Of a DNA stretch of 64,000 nt, positions 41,441 through 54,499 are shown piece after piece. Made by a program: the position numbers and the translations under genes. This DNA comes from Hetaerina americana. Lineage: Eukaryota; Arthropoda; Insecta; Odonata; Calopterygidae. The stretch is taken from positions 1 through 64,000 of the forward strand of contig JAKTNV010000667.1 of assembly GCA_022747635.1 (NCBI GenBank). The letters run 5' to 3'. The number at the start of each line of letters is the position of its first letter. Within the stretch, counting starts at the first letter, position 1. The notes below the pieces were generated by a model that saw nothing but the letters and a program-made list of their open reading frames with translations, made no database searches and was not told the origin of the DNA.

Positions 41441-42159
41441 ACCTAGAACCCAAAGGGGGGGTATTGGTACTTTTCATGGAAAAATGTGAAAAATTAAATT
41501 TTCTAAAAATGAAATAAATGCCCTCTAAACACCTCAAACATTCACTTTAAAACAGAAGATTGTTGTTTTTCGCATTTTTTTAGAAATTTGGGCTCTTTTA
41601 GTAACATTAACACCTGGGCTGAAGCATCTTTTATGATCATTTATTGTCTTTCAGGATACATTCTGGGTTTTATTTTGTTTATTTGATGAAAATGAACAAC
41701 AATAAACACCTTGGATACATTTTTGTTTGATTTGTGTCGATTGAGATTTTCACCTAGAACCCAAAGGGGGGGGTATTGGCACTTTTCATGGAAAAATGTG
41801 AAAAATTAAATTTTCTAAAAATGAAATAAATGCTTTCTAAACACCTCAAACATTCACTTTAAACAGAAGATTGTTGTTTTTCGCAATATTTTTAGGAATT
41901 TGGGCTCATTTAGTAACATTAACACCTGGGCTGAAGCATCTTTTATGATCTTTTATTGTCTTTCAGGATTCATTCTGGGTTTTATTTTGTTTATTTGATG
42001 AAAATGAACAACAATATACACCTTGGATACATTTTTGTTTGATTTGTAACGAGTGAGATTTTCACCTAGAACCCAAAGGGGGGGGTATTGGCACTTTTCA
42101 TGGAAAAATGTGAAAAATTAAATTTTCTAAAAATGAAATAAATGCCTTCTAAACACCTC

Positions 42160-44545
42160 AAACATTCACTCTAAAACAGAAGATTGTTGTTTTTCGCAAT
42201 ATTTTTAGAAATTTGGGCTCTTTTAGTAACATTAACACCTTGGCTGAAGCATCTTTTATGATCATTTATTGTCTTTCAGGATACATTCTGGGTTTTATTT
42301 TGTTTTTTTGATGAAAATGAAAAACAATACACACCTTGGATAAATTTTTGTTTGATTTGTGTCGAGTGAGATTTTCACCTAGAACCCAAAGGGGGGGGTA
42401 TTGGCACTTTTCATGGAAAAATGTGAAAAATTAAATTTTCTAAAAATGAAATAAATGCCTTCTAAACACCTCAAACATTAACTCTAAAACAGAAGATTGT
42501 TGTTTTTCGCAATATTTTTAGAAATTTGGGCTCTTTTAGTAACATTAACACTTTCGCTGAAGCAACTTTTATGCTCATTTCTTGTCTTTCAAGGTTAATT
42601 CTGGATTTTATTTTGTTTATTTGATGAAAATGAACAACAATACACACCATGGAAACATTTTTGTTTGATTTGTGTCGAGTGAGATTTTCACCTAGAACCC
42701 AAAGGGGGGGGGGGTATTGGCACTTTTCATGGAAAAATGTAAAGAATTAAATTTTCTAAAAATGAAATAAATGCCTTCTAAACACCTCAAACATTCACTC
42801 TAAAACAGAAGATTGTTGTTTTTCGCAATATTTTTAGAAATTTGGGCTCTTTTAGTAACATTAACACTTGTGCTGAAGCATCTTTTATGATCTTTTATTG
42901 TCTTTCAGGATTCATTCTGGGTTTTATTTTATTTATTTGATGAAAATGAACAACAATACACACCTTGGATACATTTTTGTTTGATTTGTGTCGTGTGAGA
43001 TTTTCACATAGAACCTAAAGGGGGGGGTTCAGAAATTTGGGCTCTTTTAGTAACATTTACACTTTCGCTGAAGCAACTTTTATGCTCATTTCTTGTCTTT
43101 CAGGATTAATTCTGGGTTTTATTTTGTTTATTGGATGAAAATGAACAACAATACACACCATGGAAACATTTTTGTTTGATTTGCGTCAAGTGAGATTTTC
43201 ACCTAGAACCCAAAGGGGGGGTATTGGCACTTTTCATGGAAAAATGTGAAAAATTAAAATTTCTAAAATGAAATAAATGCCTTCTAAACACCTCAAACAT
43301 TCACTCTAAAACAAAAGATTATTGTTTTTCGCAATATTTTTAGAAATTTGGGCTCTTTTAGTAAAATTAACACCTGGGCTGAAGCACCTTTTATGATCAT
43401 TTATTGTCTTTCAGGATACATTCTGGGTTTTATTTTGTTTATTTGATGAAAATGAACAACAATAAACACCTTGGATACATTTTTGTTTGATTTGTGTCGA
43501 TTGAGATTTTCACCTAGAACCCAAAAGGGGGGTATTGGCACTTTTCATGGAAAAATGTGAAAAATTAAATTTTCTAAAAATGAAATAAATGCCTTCTAAA
43601 CACCTCAAACATTCACTCTAAAACAGAAGATTGTTGTTTTTCGCAATATTTTTAGGAATTTGGGCTCTTTTAGTAACATTAACACCTGGGCTGAAGCATC
43701 TTTTATGATCATTTATTGTCTTTCAGGATACATTCTTGGTTTTATTTTGTTTATTTGATGAAAATGAACAACAATAAACACCTTGGATACATTTTTGTTT
43801 GATTTGTGTCGATTGAGATTTTCACCTAGAACCCAAAGGGGGGGGTATTGGCACTTTTCATGGAAAAATGTGAAAAATTAAATTTTCTAAAAATGAAATA
43901 AATGCCTTCTAAACACCTCAAACATTCACTCTAAAACAGAAGATTGTTGTTTTTCGCAATATTTTTAGGAATTTGGGCTCTTTTAGTAACATTAACACCT
44001 GGGCTGAAGCATCTTTTATGATCTTTTATTGTCTTTCAGGATTCATTCTGGGTTTTATTTTGTTTATTTGATGAAAATGAACAACAATATACACCTTGGA
44101 TACATTTTTGTTTGATTTGTAACGAGTGAGATTTTCACCTAGAACCCAAAGGGGGGGGTATTGGCACTTTTCATGGAAAAATGTGATGAATTAAATTTTC
44201 TAAAAATGAAATAAATGCCTTCTAAACACCTCAAACATTCACTCTAAAACAGAAGATTGTTGTTTTTCGCAATATTTTTAGGAATTTGGGCTCTTTTAGT
44301 AACATTAAAACCTGGGCTGAAGCATCTTTTATGATCTTTTATTGTCTTTCAGGATTCATTCTGGGTTTTATTTTGTTTATTTGATGAAAATGAACAACAA
44401 TATACACCTTGGATACATTTTTGTTTGATTTGTAACGAGTGAGATTTTCACCTAGAACCCAAAGGGGGGGGTATTGGCACTTTTCATGGAAAAATGTGAA
44501 AAATTAAATTTTCTAAAAATGAAATAAATGCCTTCTAAACACCTC
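42160..44545 (+). repeat. Tandem block C1 inside HOR-II copy 1 (about 2.39 kb)
   Basis: The block starts with acaccttggctgaag and ggataaatttttg (42,341). It includes a long G-tract monomer, the truncated monomer at 43,006, a monomer with ttggatgaaaatg and ggatactt-free cttaaaatttctaaaatg changes, gaagcacctttt, cattcttgg and two caatatacacc monomers. The same series restarts 2,386 bp downstream. Seven full monomers plus one truncated monomer make up the period. Confidence 0.85.
43006..43200 (+). repeat. Truncated monomer, 195 bp, subtype aacctaaag
   Basis: Same deletion junction, with an added change to aacctaaag and a private gtcgtgtgag just upstream. It belongs to tandem block C1. Confidence 0.93.
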
Positions 44546-46930
44546 AAACATTCACTCTAAAACAGAAGATTGTTGTTTTTCGCAATATTTTTAGAAATTT
44601 GGGCTCTTTTAGTAACATTAACACCTTGGCTGAAGCATCTTTTATGATCATTTATTGTCTTTCAGGATACATTCTGGGTTTTATTTTGTTTTTTTGATGA
44701 AAATGAAAAACAATACACACCTTGGATAAATTTTTGTTTGATTTGTGTCGAGTGAGATTTTCACCTAGAACCCAAAGGGGGGGGTATTGGCACTTTTCAT
44801 GGAAAAATGTGAAAAATTAAATTTTCTAAAAATGAAATAAATGCCTTCTAAACACCTCAAACATTAACTCTAAAACAGAAGATTGTTGTTTTTCGCAATA
44901 TTTTTAGAAATTTGGGCTCTTTTAGTAACATTAACACTTTCGCTGAAGCAACTTTTATGCTCATTTCTTGTCTTTCAAGGTTAATTCTGGATTTTATTTT
45001 GTTTATTTGATGAAAATGAACAACAATACACACCATGGAAACATTTTTGTTTGATTTGTGTCGAGTGAGATTTTCACCTAGAACCCAAAGGGGGGGGGGT
45101 ATTGGCACTTTTCATGGAAAAATGTAAAGAATTAAATTTTCTAAAAATGAAATAAATGCCTTCTAAACACCTCAAACATTCACTCTAAAACAGAAGATTG
45201 TTGTTTTTCGCAATATTTTTAGAAATTTGGGCTCTTTTAGTAACATTAACACTTGTGCTGAAGCATCTTTTATGATCTTTTATTGTCTTTCAGGATTCAT
45301 TCTGGGTTTTATTTTATTTATTTGATGAAAATGAACAACAATACACACCTTGGATACATTTTTGTTTGATTTGTGTCGAGTGAGATTTTCACATAGAACC
45401 TAAAGGGGGGGGTTCAGAAATTTGGGCTCTTTTAGTAACATTTACACTTTCGCTGAAGCAACTTTTATGCTCATTTCTTGTCTTTCAGGATTAATTCTGG
45501 GTTTTATTTTGTTTATTGGATGAAAATGAACAACAATACACACCATGGAAACATTTTTGTTTGATTTGCGTCAAGTGAGATTTTCACCTAGAACCCAAAG
45601 GGGGGGTATTGGCACTTTTCATGGAAAAATGTGAAAAATTAAAATTTCTAAAATGAAATAAATGCCTTCTAAACACCTCAAACATTCACTCTAAAACAAA
45701 AGATTATTGTTTTTCGCAATATTTTTAGAAATTTGGGCTCTTTTAGTAAAATTAACACCTGGGCTGAAGCACCTTTTATGATCATTTATTGTCTTTCAGG
45801 ATACATTCTGGGTTTTATTTTGTTTATTTGATGAAAATGAACAACAATAAACACCTTGGATACATTTTTGTTTGATTTGTGTCGATTGAGATTTTCACCT
45901 AGAACCCAAAGGGGGGGGTATTGGCACTTTTCATGGAAAAATGTGAAAAATTAAATTTTCTAAAAATGAAATAAATGCCTTCTAAACACCTCAAACATTC
46001 ACTCTAAAACAGAAGATTGTTGTTTTTCGCAATATTTTTAGGAATTTGGGCTCTTTTAGTAACATTAACACCTGGGCTGAAGCATCTTTTATGATCATTT
46101 ATTGTCTTTCAGGATACATTCTTGGTTTTATTTTGTTTATTTGATGAAAATGAACAACAATAAACACCTTGGATACATTTTTGTTTGATTTGTGTCGATT
46201 GAGATTTTCACCTAGAACCCAAAGGGGGGGGTATTGGCACTTTTCATGGAAAAATGTGAAAAATTAAATTTTCTAAAAATGAAATAAATGCCTTCTAAAC
46301 ACCTCAAACATTCACTCTAAAACAGAAGATGGTTGTTTTTCGCAATATTTTTAGGAATTTGGGCTCTTTTAGTAACATTAACACCTGGGCTGAAGCATCT
46401 TTTATGATCTTTTATTGTCTTTCAGGATTCATTCTGGGTTTTATTTTGTTTATTTGATGAAAATGAACAACAATATACACCTTGGATACATTTTTGTTTG
46501 ATTTGTAACGAGTGAGATTTTCACCTAGAACCCAAAGGGGGGGGTATTGGCACTTTTCATGGAAAAATGTGATGAATTAAATTTTCTAAAAATGAAATAA
46601 ATGCCTTCTAAACACCTCAAACATTCACTCTTAAACTGAAGATTGTTGTTTTTCGCAATATTTTTAGAAATTTGGGCTCTTTTAGTAACTTTAACACTTG
46701 CGCTGAAGCAACTTTTATGCTCATTTCTTGTCTTTCAGGATTAATTCTGGGTTTTATTTTGTTTATTTGATGAAAATGAACAACAATACACACCATGGAA
46801 ACATTTTTGTTTGATTTGCGTCAAGTAAGATTTTCACCTAGAACCCAAAGGGGGGGGTATTGGCACTTTTCATGGAAAAATGTAAAGATTTAAATTTTCT
46901 AAAAATGAAATAAATGCCTTCTAAACACCT
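44546..46930 (+). repeat. Tandem block C2 inside HOR-II copy 1
   Basis: This is the second copy of block C1: ggataaatttttg at 44,727, truncated monomer at 45,391, gaagcacctttt near 45,770, cattcttgg near 46,130, caatatacacc near 46,472. It diverges at the last monomer, where cttaaactgaag and a gcgtcaagtaag monomer follow instead of the second caatatacacc monomer. Confidence 0.83.
45391..45585 (+). repeat. Truncated monomer, 195 bp, subtype aacctaaag
   Basis: Counterpart of 43,006 in block C2, 2,385 bp downstream, with the same aacctaaag marker and the following ttggatgaaaatg. Confidence 0.93.
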
Positions 46931-47772
46931 CAATCATTCACTCTAAAACAGAAGATTGTTGTTTTTCGCAATATTTTTAGGAATTTGGGCTCTTTTAGTA
47001 ACATTAAAACCTGGGCTGAAGCATCTTTTATGATCTTTTATTGTCTTTCAGGATTCATTCTGGGTTTTATTTTGTTGATTTGATGAAAATGAACAACAAT
47101 ACACACCTTGGATACATTTTTGTTTGATTTGTGTCGAGTGAGATTTTCACCTAGAACCCAAAGGGGGGGTTATGGCACTTTTCATGGAAAAATGTGAAAA
47201 ATTAAATTTTCTAAAAATGAATGAAATGTGTTCTAAACACCTCAAACATTCACTCTAAAACAGAAGATTGTTTTTTTTTTGCAATATTTTTAGAAATTTG
47301 GGCTCTTTTAGTAACATTAACACTTGCGCTGAAGCAACTTTTATGCTCATTTCTTGTCTTTCAGGATTAATTCTGGGTTTTATTTTGTTTATTTGATGAA
47401 AATGAACAACAATACACACCATGGAAACATTTTTGTTTGATTTGCGTCAAGTAAGATTTTACCTAGAACCCAAAGGGTGGGGTATTGGCACTTTTCATGG
47501 AAAAATGTAAAGATTTAAATTTTCTAAAAATGAAATAAATGCCTTCTAAACACCTCAAACATTCACTCTTAAACAGAAGATTGTTGTTTTTCGCAATATT
47601 TTTAGAAATTTGGGCTCTTTTAGTAACATTAACACTTGTGCTGAAGCATCTTTTATGATCTTTTATTGTCTTTCAGGATTCATTCTGGGTTTTATTTTGT
47701 TTATTTGATGAAAATGAACAACAATACACACCTTGGATAATTTTTGTTTGATTTGTGTCGAGTGAGATTTTC

Positions 47773-47967
47773 ACATAGAACCTAAAGGGGGGGGTTCAGA
47801 AATTTGGGCTCTTTTAGTAACATTAACACTTTCGCTGAAGCAACTTTTATGCTCATTTCTTGTCTTTCAGGATTAATTCTGGGTTTTATTTTGTTTATTT
47901 GATGAAAATGAACAACAATACACACCATGGAAACATTTTTGTTTGATTTGCGTCAAGTGAGATTTTC
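47773..47967 (+). repeat. Truncated monomer, 195 bp, subtype aacctaaag
   Basis: The same deletion, preceded by the shortened ttggataatttttg. The pair of changes recurs at 62,091 in HOR-II copy 2. Confidence 0.93.
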
Positions 47968-49216
47968 ACCTAGAACCCAAAGGGGGGGTATTGGCACTTT
48001 TCATGGAAAAATGTGAAAAATTAAATTTTCTAAAAATGAAATAAATGCCCTCTATACACCTCAAACATTCACTCTCAAACAGAAGATTGTTGTTTTTCGC
48101 AATATTTTTAGAAATTTGGGCTCTTTTAGTAACATTAACACCTGGGCTGAAGCATCTTTTATGATCATTTATTGTCTTTCAGGATACATTCTGGGTTTTA
48201 TTTTGTTTATTTGATGAAAATGAACAACAATAAACACCTTGGATACATTTTTGTTTGATTTGTGTCGATTGAGATTTTCACCTAGAACCCAAAGGGGGGG
48301 TATTGGCACTTTTCATGGAAAAATGTGAAAAATTAAATTTTCTAAAAATGAAATAAATGCTTTCTAAACACCTCAAACATTCACTCTAAAACAGAAGATT
48401 GTTGTTTTTCGCAATATTTTTAGAAATTTGGGCTCTTTTAGTAACATTAACACTTTCTCTGAAGCAACTTTTATGCTCATTTCTTGTCTTTCAAGATTAA
48501 TTCTGGGTTTTTATTTGTTTATTTGATGAAAATGAACAACAATACACACCTTGGATACATTTTTGTTTGATTTGTGTCGAGTGAGATTTTCACCTAGAAC
48601 CCAAAGGGGGGGTATTGGCACTTTTCATGGAAAAATGTGAAAAATTAAATTTTCTAAAAATGAATGAAATGTGTTCTAAACACCTCAAACATTCACTCTA
48701 AAACAGAGGATTGTTTTTTTTTGCAATATTTTTAGAAATTTGGGCTCTTTTAGTAACATTAACACTTGCGCTGAAGCAAATTTTATGCTCATTTCTTGTC
48801 TTTCAGGATTAATTCTGGGTTTTATTTTGTTTATTTGATGAAAATGAACAACAATACACACCATGGAAACATTTTTGTTTGATTTGCGTCAAGTAAGATT
48901 TTCACCTAGAACCCAAAGGGGGGGGTATTGGCACTTTTCATGGAAAAATGTAAAGATTTAAATTTTCTAAAAATGAAATAAATGCCTTCTAAACACCTCA
49001 AACATTCACTCTAAAACAGAAGATTGTTGTTTTTCGCAATATTTTTAGAAATTTGGGCTCTTTTAGTAACATTAACACTTGTGCTGAAGCATCTTTTATG
49101 ATCTTTTATTGTCTTTCAGGATTCATTCTGGGTTTTATTTTGTTTATTTGATGAAAATGAACAACAATACACACCTTGGATACATTTTTGTTTGATTTGT
49201 GTCGAGTGAGATTTTC

Positions 49217-49411
49217 ACATAGAACCCAAAGGGGGGGGTTCAGAAATATGTTCTCTTTTAGTAACATTAACACTTTCGCTGAAGCAACTTTTATGCTCAT
49301 TTCTTGTCTTTCAGGATTAATTCTGGGTTTTATTTTGTTTATTTGATGAAAATGAACAACAATACACACCATGGAAACATTTTTGTTTTATTTGCGTCAA
49401 GTGAGATTTTC
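49217..49411 (+). repeat. Truncated monomer, 195 bp, subtype aacccaaag
   Basis: The same deletion, but with ttcagaaatatgttctc downstream of the junction, a private change. It has no counterpart in the visible part of HOR-II copy 2. Confidence 0.92.
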
Positions 49412-52400
49412 ACCTAGAACCCAAAGGGGGGGTATTGGCACTTTTCATGGAAAAATGTGAAAAATTAAATTTTCTAAAAATGAAATAAATGCCCTCTAAA
49501 CACCTCAAACATTCACTCTAAAACAGAAGATTGTTGTTTTTCGCATTTTTTTTAGAAATTTGGGCTCTTTTAGTAACATTAACACCTGGGCTGAAGCATC
49601 TTTTATGATCATTTATTGTCTTTCAGGATACATTCTGGGTTTTATTCTGTTTATTTGATGAAAATGAACAACAATACACACCTTGGATACATTTTTGTTT
49701 GATTTGTAATGAGTGAGATTTTCACCTAGAACCCAAAGGGGGGGGTATTGGCACTTTTCATGGAAAAATGTGAAAAATTAAATTTTCTAAAAATGAAATA
49801 AATGCCTTCTAAACACCTCAAACATTCACTCTAAAACAGAAGATTGTTGTTTTTCGCAATATTTTTAGAAATTTGGGCTCTTTTAGTAACATTAACACTT
49901 TCTCTGAAGCAACTTTTATGCTCATTTCTTGTCTTTCAAGATTAATTCTGGGTTTTTATTTGTTTATTTGATGAAAATAACCAACAACAATACACACCTT
50001 GGATACATTTTTGTTTGATTTGTGTCGAGTGAGATTTTCACCTAGAACCCAAAGGGGGGTTTTGGCACTTTTCATGGAAAAAATGTGAAAAATTAAATTT
50101 TCTAAAAATGAAATAAATGCCTTCTAAACACCTCAAACATTCACTCTAAAACAGAAGATTGTTGTTTTTCGCAATATTTTTAGAAATTTGGGCTCTTTTA
50201 GTAACATTAACACCTGGCTGAAGCATCTTTTATGATCATTTATTGTCTTTCAGGATACATTCTGGGTTTTATTTTGTTTTTTTGATGAAAATGAAAAACA
50301 ATACACACCTTGGATACATTTTTGTTTGATTTGTGTAGAGTGAGATTTTCACCTAGAACCCAAAGGGGGGGGTATTGGCACTTTTCATGGAAAAATGTGA
50401 AAAATTAAATTTTCTAAAAATGAAATAAATGCCTTCTAAACACCTCAAACATTCACTCTAAAACAGAAGATTGTTTTTTTTTCGCAATATTTTTAGAAAT
50501 TTGGGCTCTTTTAGTAACATTAACACTTTCGCTGAAGCAACTTTTATGCTCATTTCTTGTCTTTCAAGGTTAATTCTGGGTTTTATTTTGTTTATTTGAT
50601 GAAAATGAACAACAATACACACCATGGAAACATTTTTGTTTGATTTGTGTCGAGTGAGATTTTCACCTAGAACCCAAAGGGGGGGGTATTGGCACTTTTC
50701 ATGGAAAAATGTGAAAAATTAAAATTTCTAAAAATGAAATAAATGCCTTCTAAACACCTCAAACATTCACTCTAAAACAGAAGATTGTTGTTTTTCGCAA
50801 TATTTTTAGAAATTTGGGCTCTTTTAGTAACATTTACACCTGGGCTGAAGCATCTTTTATGATCATTTATTGTCTTTCAGGATATATTCTGGGTTTTATT
50901 TTGTTTATTTGATGAAAATGAACAACAATAAATACCTTGGATACATTTTTGTTTGATTTGTGTCGATTGAGATTTTCACCTAGAACCCAAAGGGGGGGGG
51001 TATTGGCACTTTTCATGGAAAAATGTGAAAAATTAAATTTTCTAAAAATGAAATAAATGCCTTCTAAACACCTCAAACATTCACTCTAAAACAGAAGATT
51101 GTTGTTTTTCGCAATATTTTTAGGAATTTGGGCTCTTTTAGTAACATTAACACCTGGGCTGAAGCATCTTTTATGATCTTTTATTGTCTTTCAGGATTCA
51201 TTCTGGGTTTTATTTTGTTTATTTGATGAAAATGAACAACAATATACACCTTGGATACATTTTTGTTTGATTTGTAACGAGTGAGATTTTCACCTAGAAC
51301 CCAAAGGGGGGGTATTGGCACTTTTCATGGAAAAATGTGATGAATTAAATTTTCTAAAAATGAAATAAATGCCTTCTAAACACCTCAAACATTCACTCTT
51401 AAACTGAAGATTGTTGTTTTTCGCAATAATTTTAGAAATTTGGGCTCTTTTAGTAACATTAACACTTGGGCTGAAGCATCTTTTATAATCTTTTTTTGTC
51501 TTTCAGGATTCGTTCTGGGTTTTATTTTGTTTATTTGATGAAAATGAACAACAATACACACCTTGGATACATTTTTGTTTGATTTGTAATGAGTGAGATT
51601 TTCACCTAGAACCCAAAGGGGGGGGTATTGGCACTTTTCATGGAAAAATGTGAAAAATTAAATTTTCTAAAAATGAAATAAATGCCTTCTAAACACCTCA
51701 AACATTCACTCTAAAACAGAAGATTGTGTTTTTTCGCAATATTTTTAGACATTTGGGCTCTTTTAGTAACATTAACACTTTCTCTGAAGCATCTTTTATG
51801 TACATTTATTGTATTTCAGGATACATTCTGGGTTTTATTTTGTTTATTTAATGAAAATGAACAACAATACACACCTTGGATACATTTTTGTTTGATTTGT
51901 GTCGAGTGAGATTTTCACCTAGAACCCAAAGGGGTGGGTATTGGCACTTTTCATGGAAAAATGTGAAAAATTAAATTTTCTAAAAATGAAATAAATGCTT
52001 TCTAAACACCTCGAACATTCACTCTAAAACAGAAGATTGTTGTTTTTCGCAATATTTTTAGAAATTTGGGCTGTTTTAGTAACATTAACACTTTCTCTGA
52101 AGCAACTTTTATGCTCATTTCTTGTCTTTCAAGATTAATTCTGGGTTTTTATTTGTTTATTTGATGAAAATGAACAACAATACACACCTTGGATACATTT
52201 TTGTTTGATTTGTGTTGAGTGAGATTTTCACCTAGAACCCAAAGGGGGGGGAATTGGCACTTTTCATGGAAAATGTAAAGATTTAAATTTTCTAAAAATG
52301 AAATAAATGCCTTCTAAACACCTCAAACATTCACTCTAAAACAGAAGATTGTTGTTTTTCGCAATATTTTTAGAAATTTGGGCTCTTTTAGTAACATTAA

Positions 52401-52541
52401 CACTTGTGCTGAAGCATCTTTTATGATCTTTTATTGTCTTTCAGGATTCATTCTGGGTTTTATTTTGTTTATTTGATGAAAATGAACAACAATACACACC
52501 TTGGATACATTTTTGTTTGATTTGTGTCGAGTGAGATTTTC

Positions 52542-52737
52542 ACATAGAACCCAAAGGGGGGGGGTTCAGAAATTTGGGCTCTTTTAGTAACATTTACACT
52601 TTCGCTGAAGCAACTTTTATGCTCATTTCTTGTCTTTCAGGATTAATTCTGGGTTTTATTTTGTTTATTTGATGAAAATGAACAACAATACACACCATGG
52701 AAACATTTTTGTTTGATTTGCGTAAAGTGAGATTTTC
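52542..52737 (+). repeat. Truncated monomer, 196 bp
   Basis: First short monomer of HOR-II copy 2, equivalent to 38,861 (offset 13,681). It is followed by a gcgtaaagtgag monomer rather than the gtgtcgattgag type seen in copy 1. Confidence 0.93.
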
Positions 52738-54303
52738 ACCTAGAACCCAAAGGGGGGGTATTGGCACTTTTCATGGAAAAATGTGAAAAATTAAATTTTC
52801 TAAAAATGAAATAAATGCCCTCTAAACACCTCAAACATTCACTCTAAAACAGAAGATTGTTGTTTTTCGCATTTTTTTTAGAAATTTGGGCTCTTTTAGT
52901 AACATTAACACCTGGGCTGAAGCATCTTTTTATGATCATTTATTGTCTTTCAGGATACATTCTGGGTTTTATTTTGTTTATTTGATGAAAATGAACAACA
53001 ATAAACACCTTGGATACATTTTTGTTTGATTTGTGTCGATTGAGATTTTCACCTAGAACCCAAAGGGGGGGGTATTGGCACTTTTCATGGAAAAATGTGA
53101 AAAATTAAATTTTCTAAAAATGAAATAAATGCTTTCTAAACACCTCAAACATTCACTCTAAAACAGAAGATTGTTGTTTTTCGCAATATTTTTAGAAATT
53201 TGGGCTCTTTAAGTAACATTAACACTTTCTCTGAAGCAACTTTTATGCTCATTTCTTGTCTTTCAAGATTAATTCTGGGTTTTTATTTGTTTATTTGATG
53301 AAAATGAACAACAATACACACCTTGGATACATTTTTGTTTGATTTGTGTCGAGTGAGATTTTTACCTAGAACCCAAAGGGGGGGGGTATTGGCACCTTTC
53401 ATGGAAAAATGTGAAAAATTAAATTTTCTAAAAATGAAATAAATGCCTTCTAAACACCTCAAACATTCACTCTAAAACAGAAGATTGTTGTTTTTCGCAA
53501 TATTTTTAGAAATTTGGGCTCTTTTAGTAACATTAACACCTTGGCTGAAGCATCTTTTATGATCATTTATTGTCTTTCAGGATACATTCTGGGTTTTATT
53601 TTGTTTTTTTGATGAAAATGAAAAACAATACACACCTTGGATACATTTTTGTTTGATTTGTGTCGAGTGAGATTTTCACCTAGAACCCAAAGGGGGGGGG
53701 GTATTGGCACTTTTCATGGAAAAATGTGAAAAATTAAATTTCTAAAAATGAAATAAATGCCTTCTAAACACCTCAAACATTCACTCTAAAACAGAAGATT
53801 GTTGTTTTTCGCAATATTTTTAGAAATTTGGGCTCTTTTAGTAACATTAACACTTTCGCTGAAGCAACTTTTATGCTCATTTCTTGTCTTTCAAGGTTAA
53901 TTCTGGGTTTTATTTTGTTTATTTGATGAAACTGAACAACAATACACACCATGGAAACATTTTTGTTTGATTTGTGTCGAGTGAGATTTTCACCTAGAAC
54001 CCAAAGGGGGGGTATTGGCACTTTTCATTGAAAAATGTAAAGAATTAAATTTTCTAAAAATGAAAAAATGCCTTCTAAACACCTCAAACATTCACTCTAA
54101 AACAGAAGATTGTTGTTTTTTCGCAATATTTTTAGAAATTTGGGCTCTTTTAGTAACATTAACACTTTCTCTGAAGCAACTTTTATGCTCATTTCTTGTC
54201 TTTCAAGATTAATTCTGGGTTTTATTTTGTTTATTTGATGAAAATGAACAACAATACACACCTTGGATACATTTTTGTTTGATTTGTGTCGAGTGAGATT
54301 TTC
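52542..54303 (+). repeat. Tandem block D1 in HOR-II copy 2 (1,762 bp)
   Basis: One truncated monomer followed by five full monomers, ending with the tgatgaaactgaac monomer (53,924). It recurs directly downstream. HOR-II copy 1 has this series once, at 38,861-40,620. Confidence 0.87.
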
Positions 54304-54499
54304 ACATAGAACCCAAAGGGGGGGGGTTCAGAAATTTGGGCTCTTTTAGTAACATTTACACTTTCGCTGAAGCAACTTTTATGCTCATTTCTTGTCTTTC
54401 AGGATTAATTCTGGGTTTTATTTTGTTTATTTGATGAAAATGAACAACAATACACACCATGGAAACATTTTTGTTTGATTTGCGTCAAGTGAGATTTTC
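54304..54499 (+). repeat. Truncated monomer, 196 bp
   Basis: Duplicate of 52,542 generated with tandem block D2. It has the same acatagaac marker and deletion junction. Confidence 0.93.

Larger units (their letters stand above)
38250..51930 (+). repeat. HOR-II copy 1 (about 13.68 kb, about 40 full and 6 truncated monomers)
   Basis: The rare variant cctcgaacattc at 38,331 recurs at 52,011 (offset 13,680). The following variants keep this offset: the truncated monomer at 38,861/52,542, gcattttttt at 39,188/52,869, and tgatgaaactgaac at 40,241/53,924. Six truncated monomers lie inside the unit, at 38,861, 41,246, 43,006, 45,391, 47,773 and 49,217. The left edge lies between about 38,225 and 38,260, where copy 2 has ggggtggg in place of an unbroken G tract. 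Confidence 0.86.
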
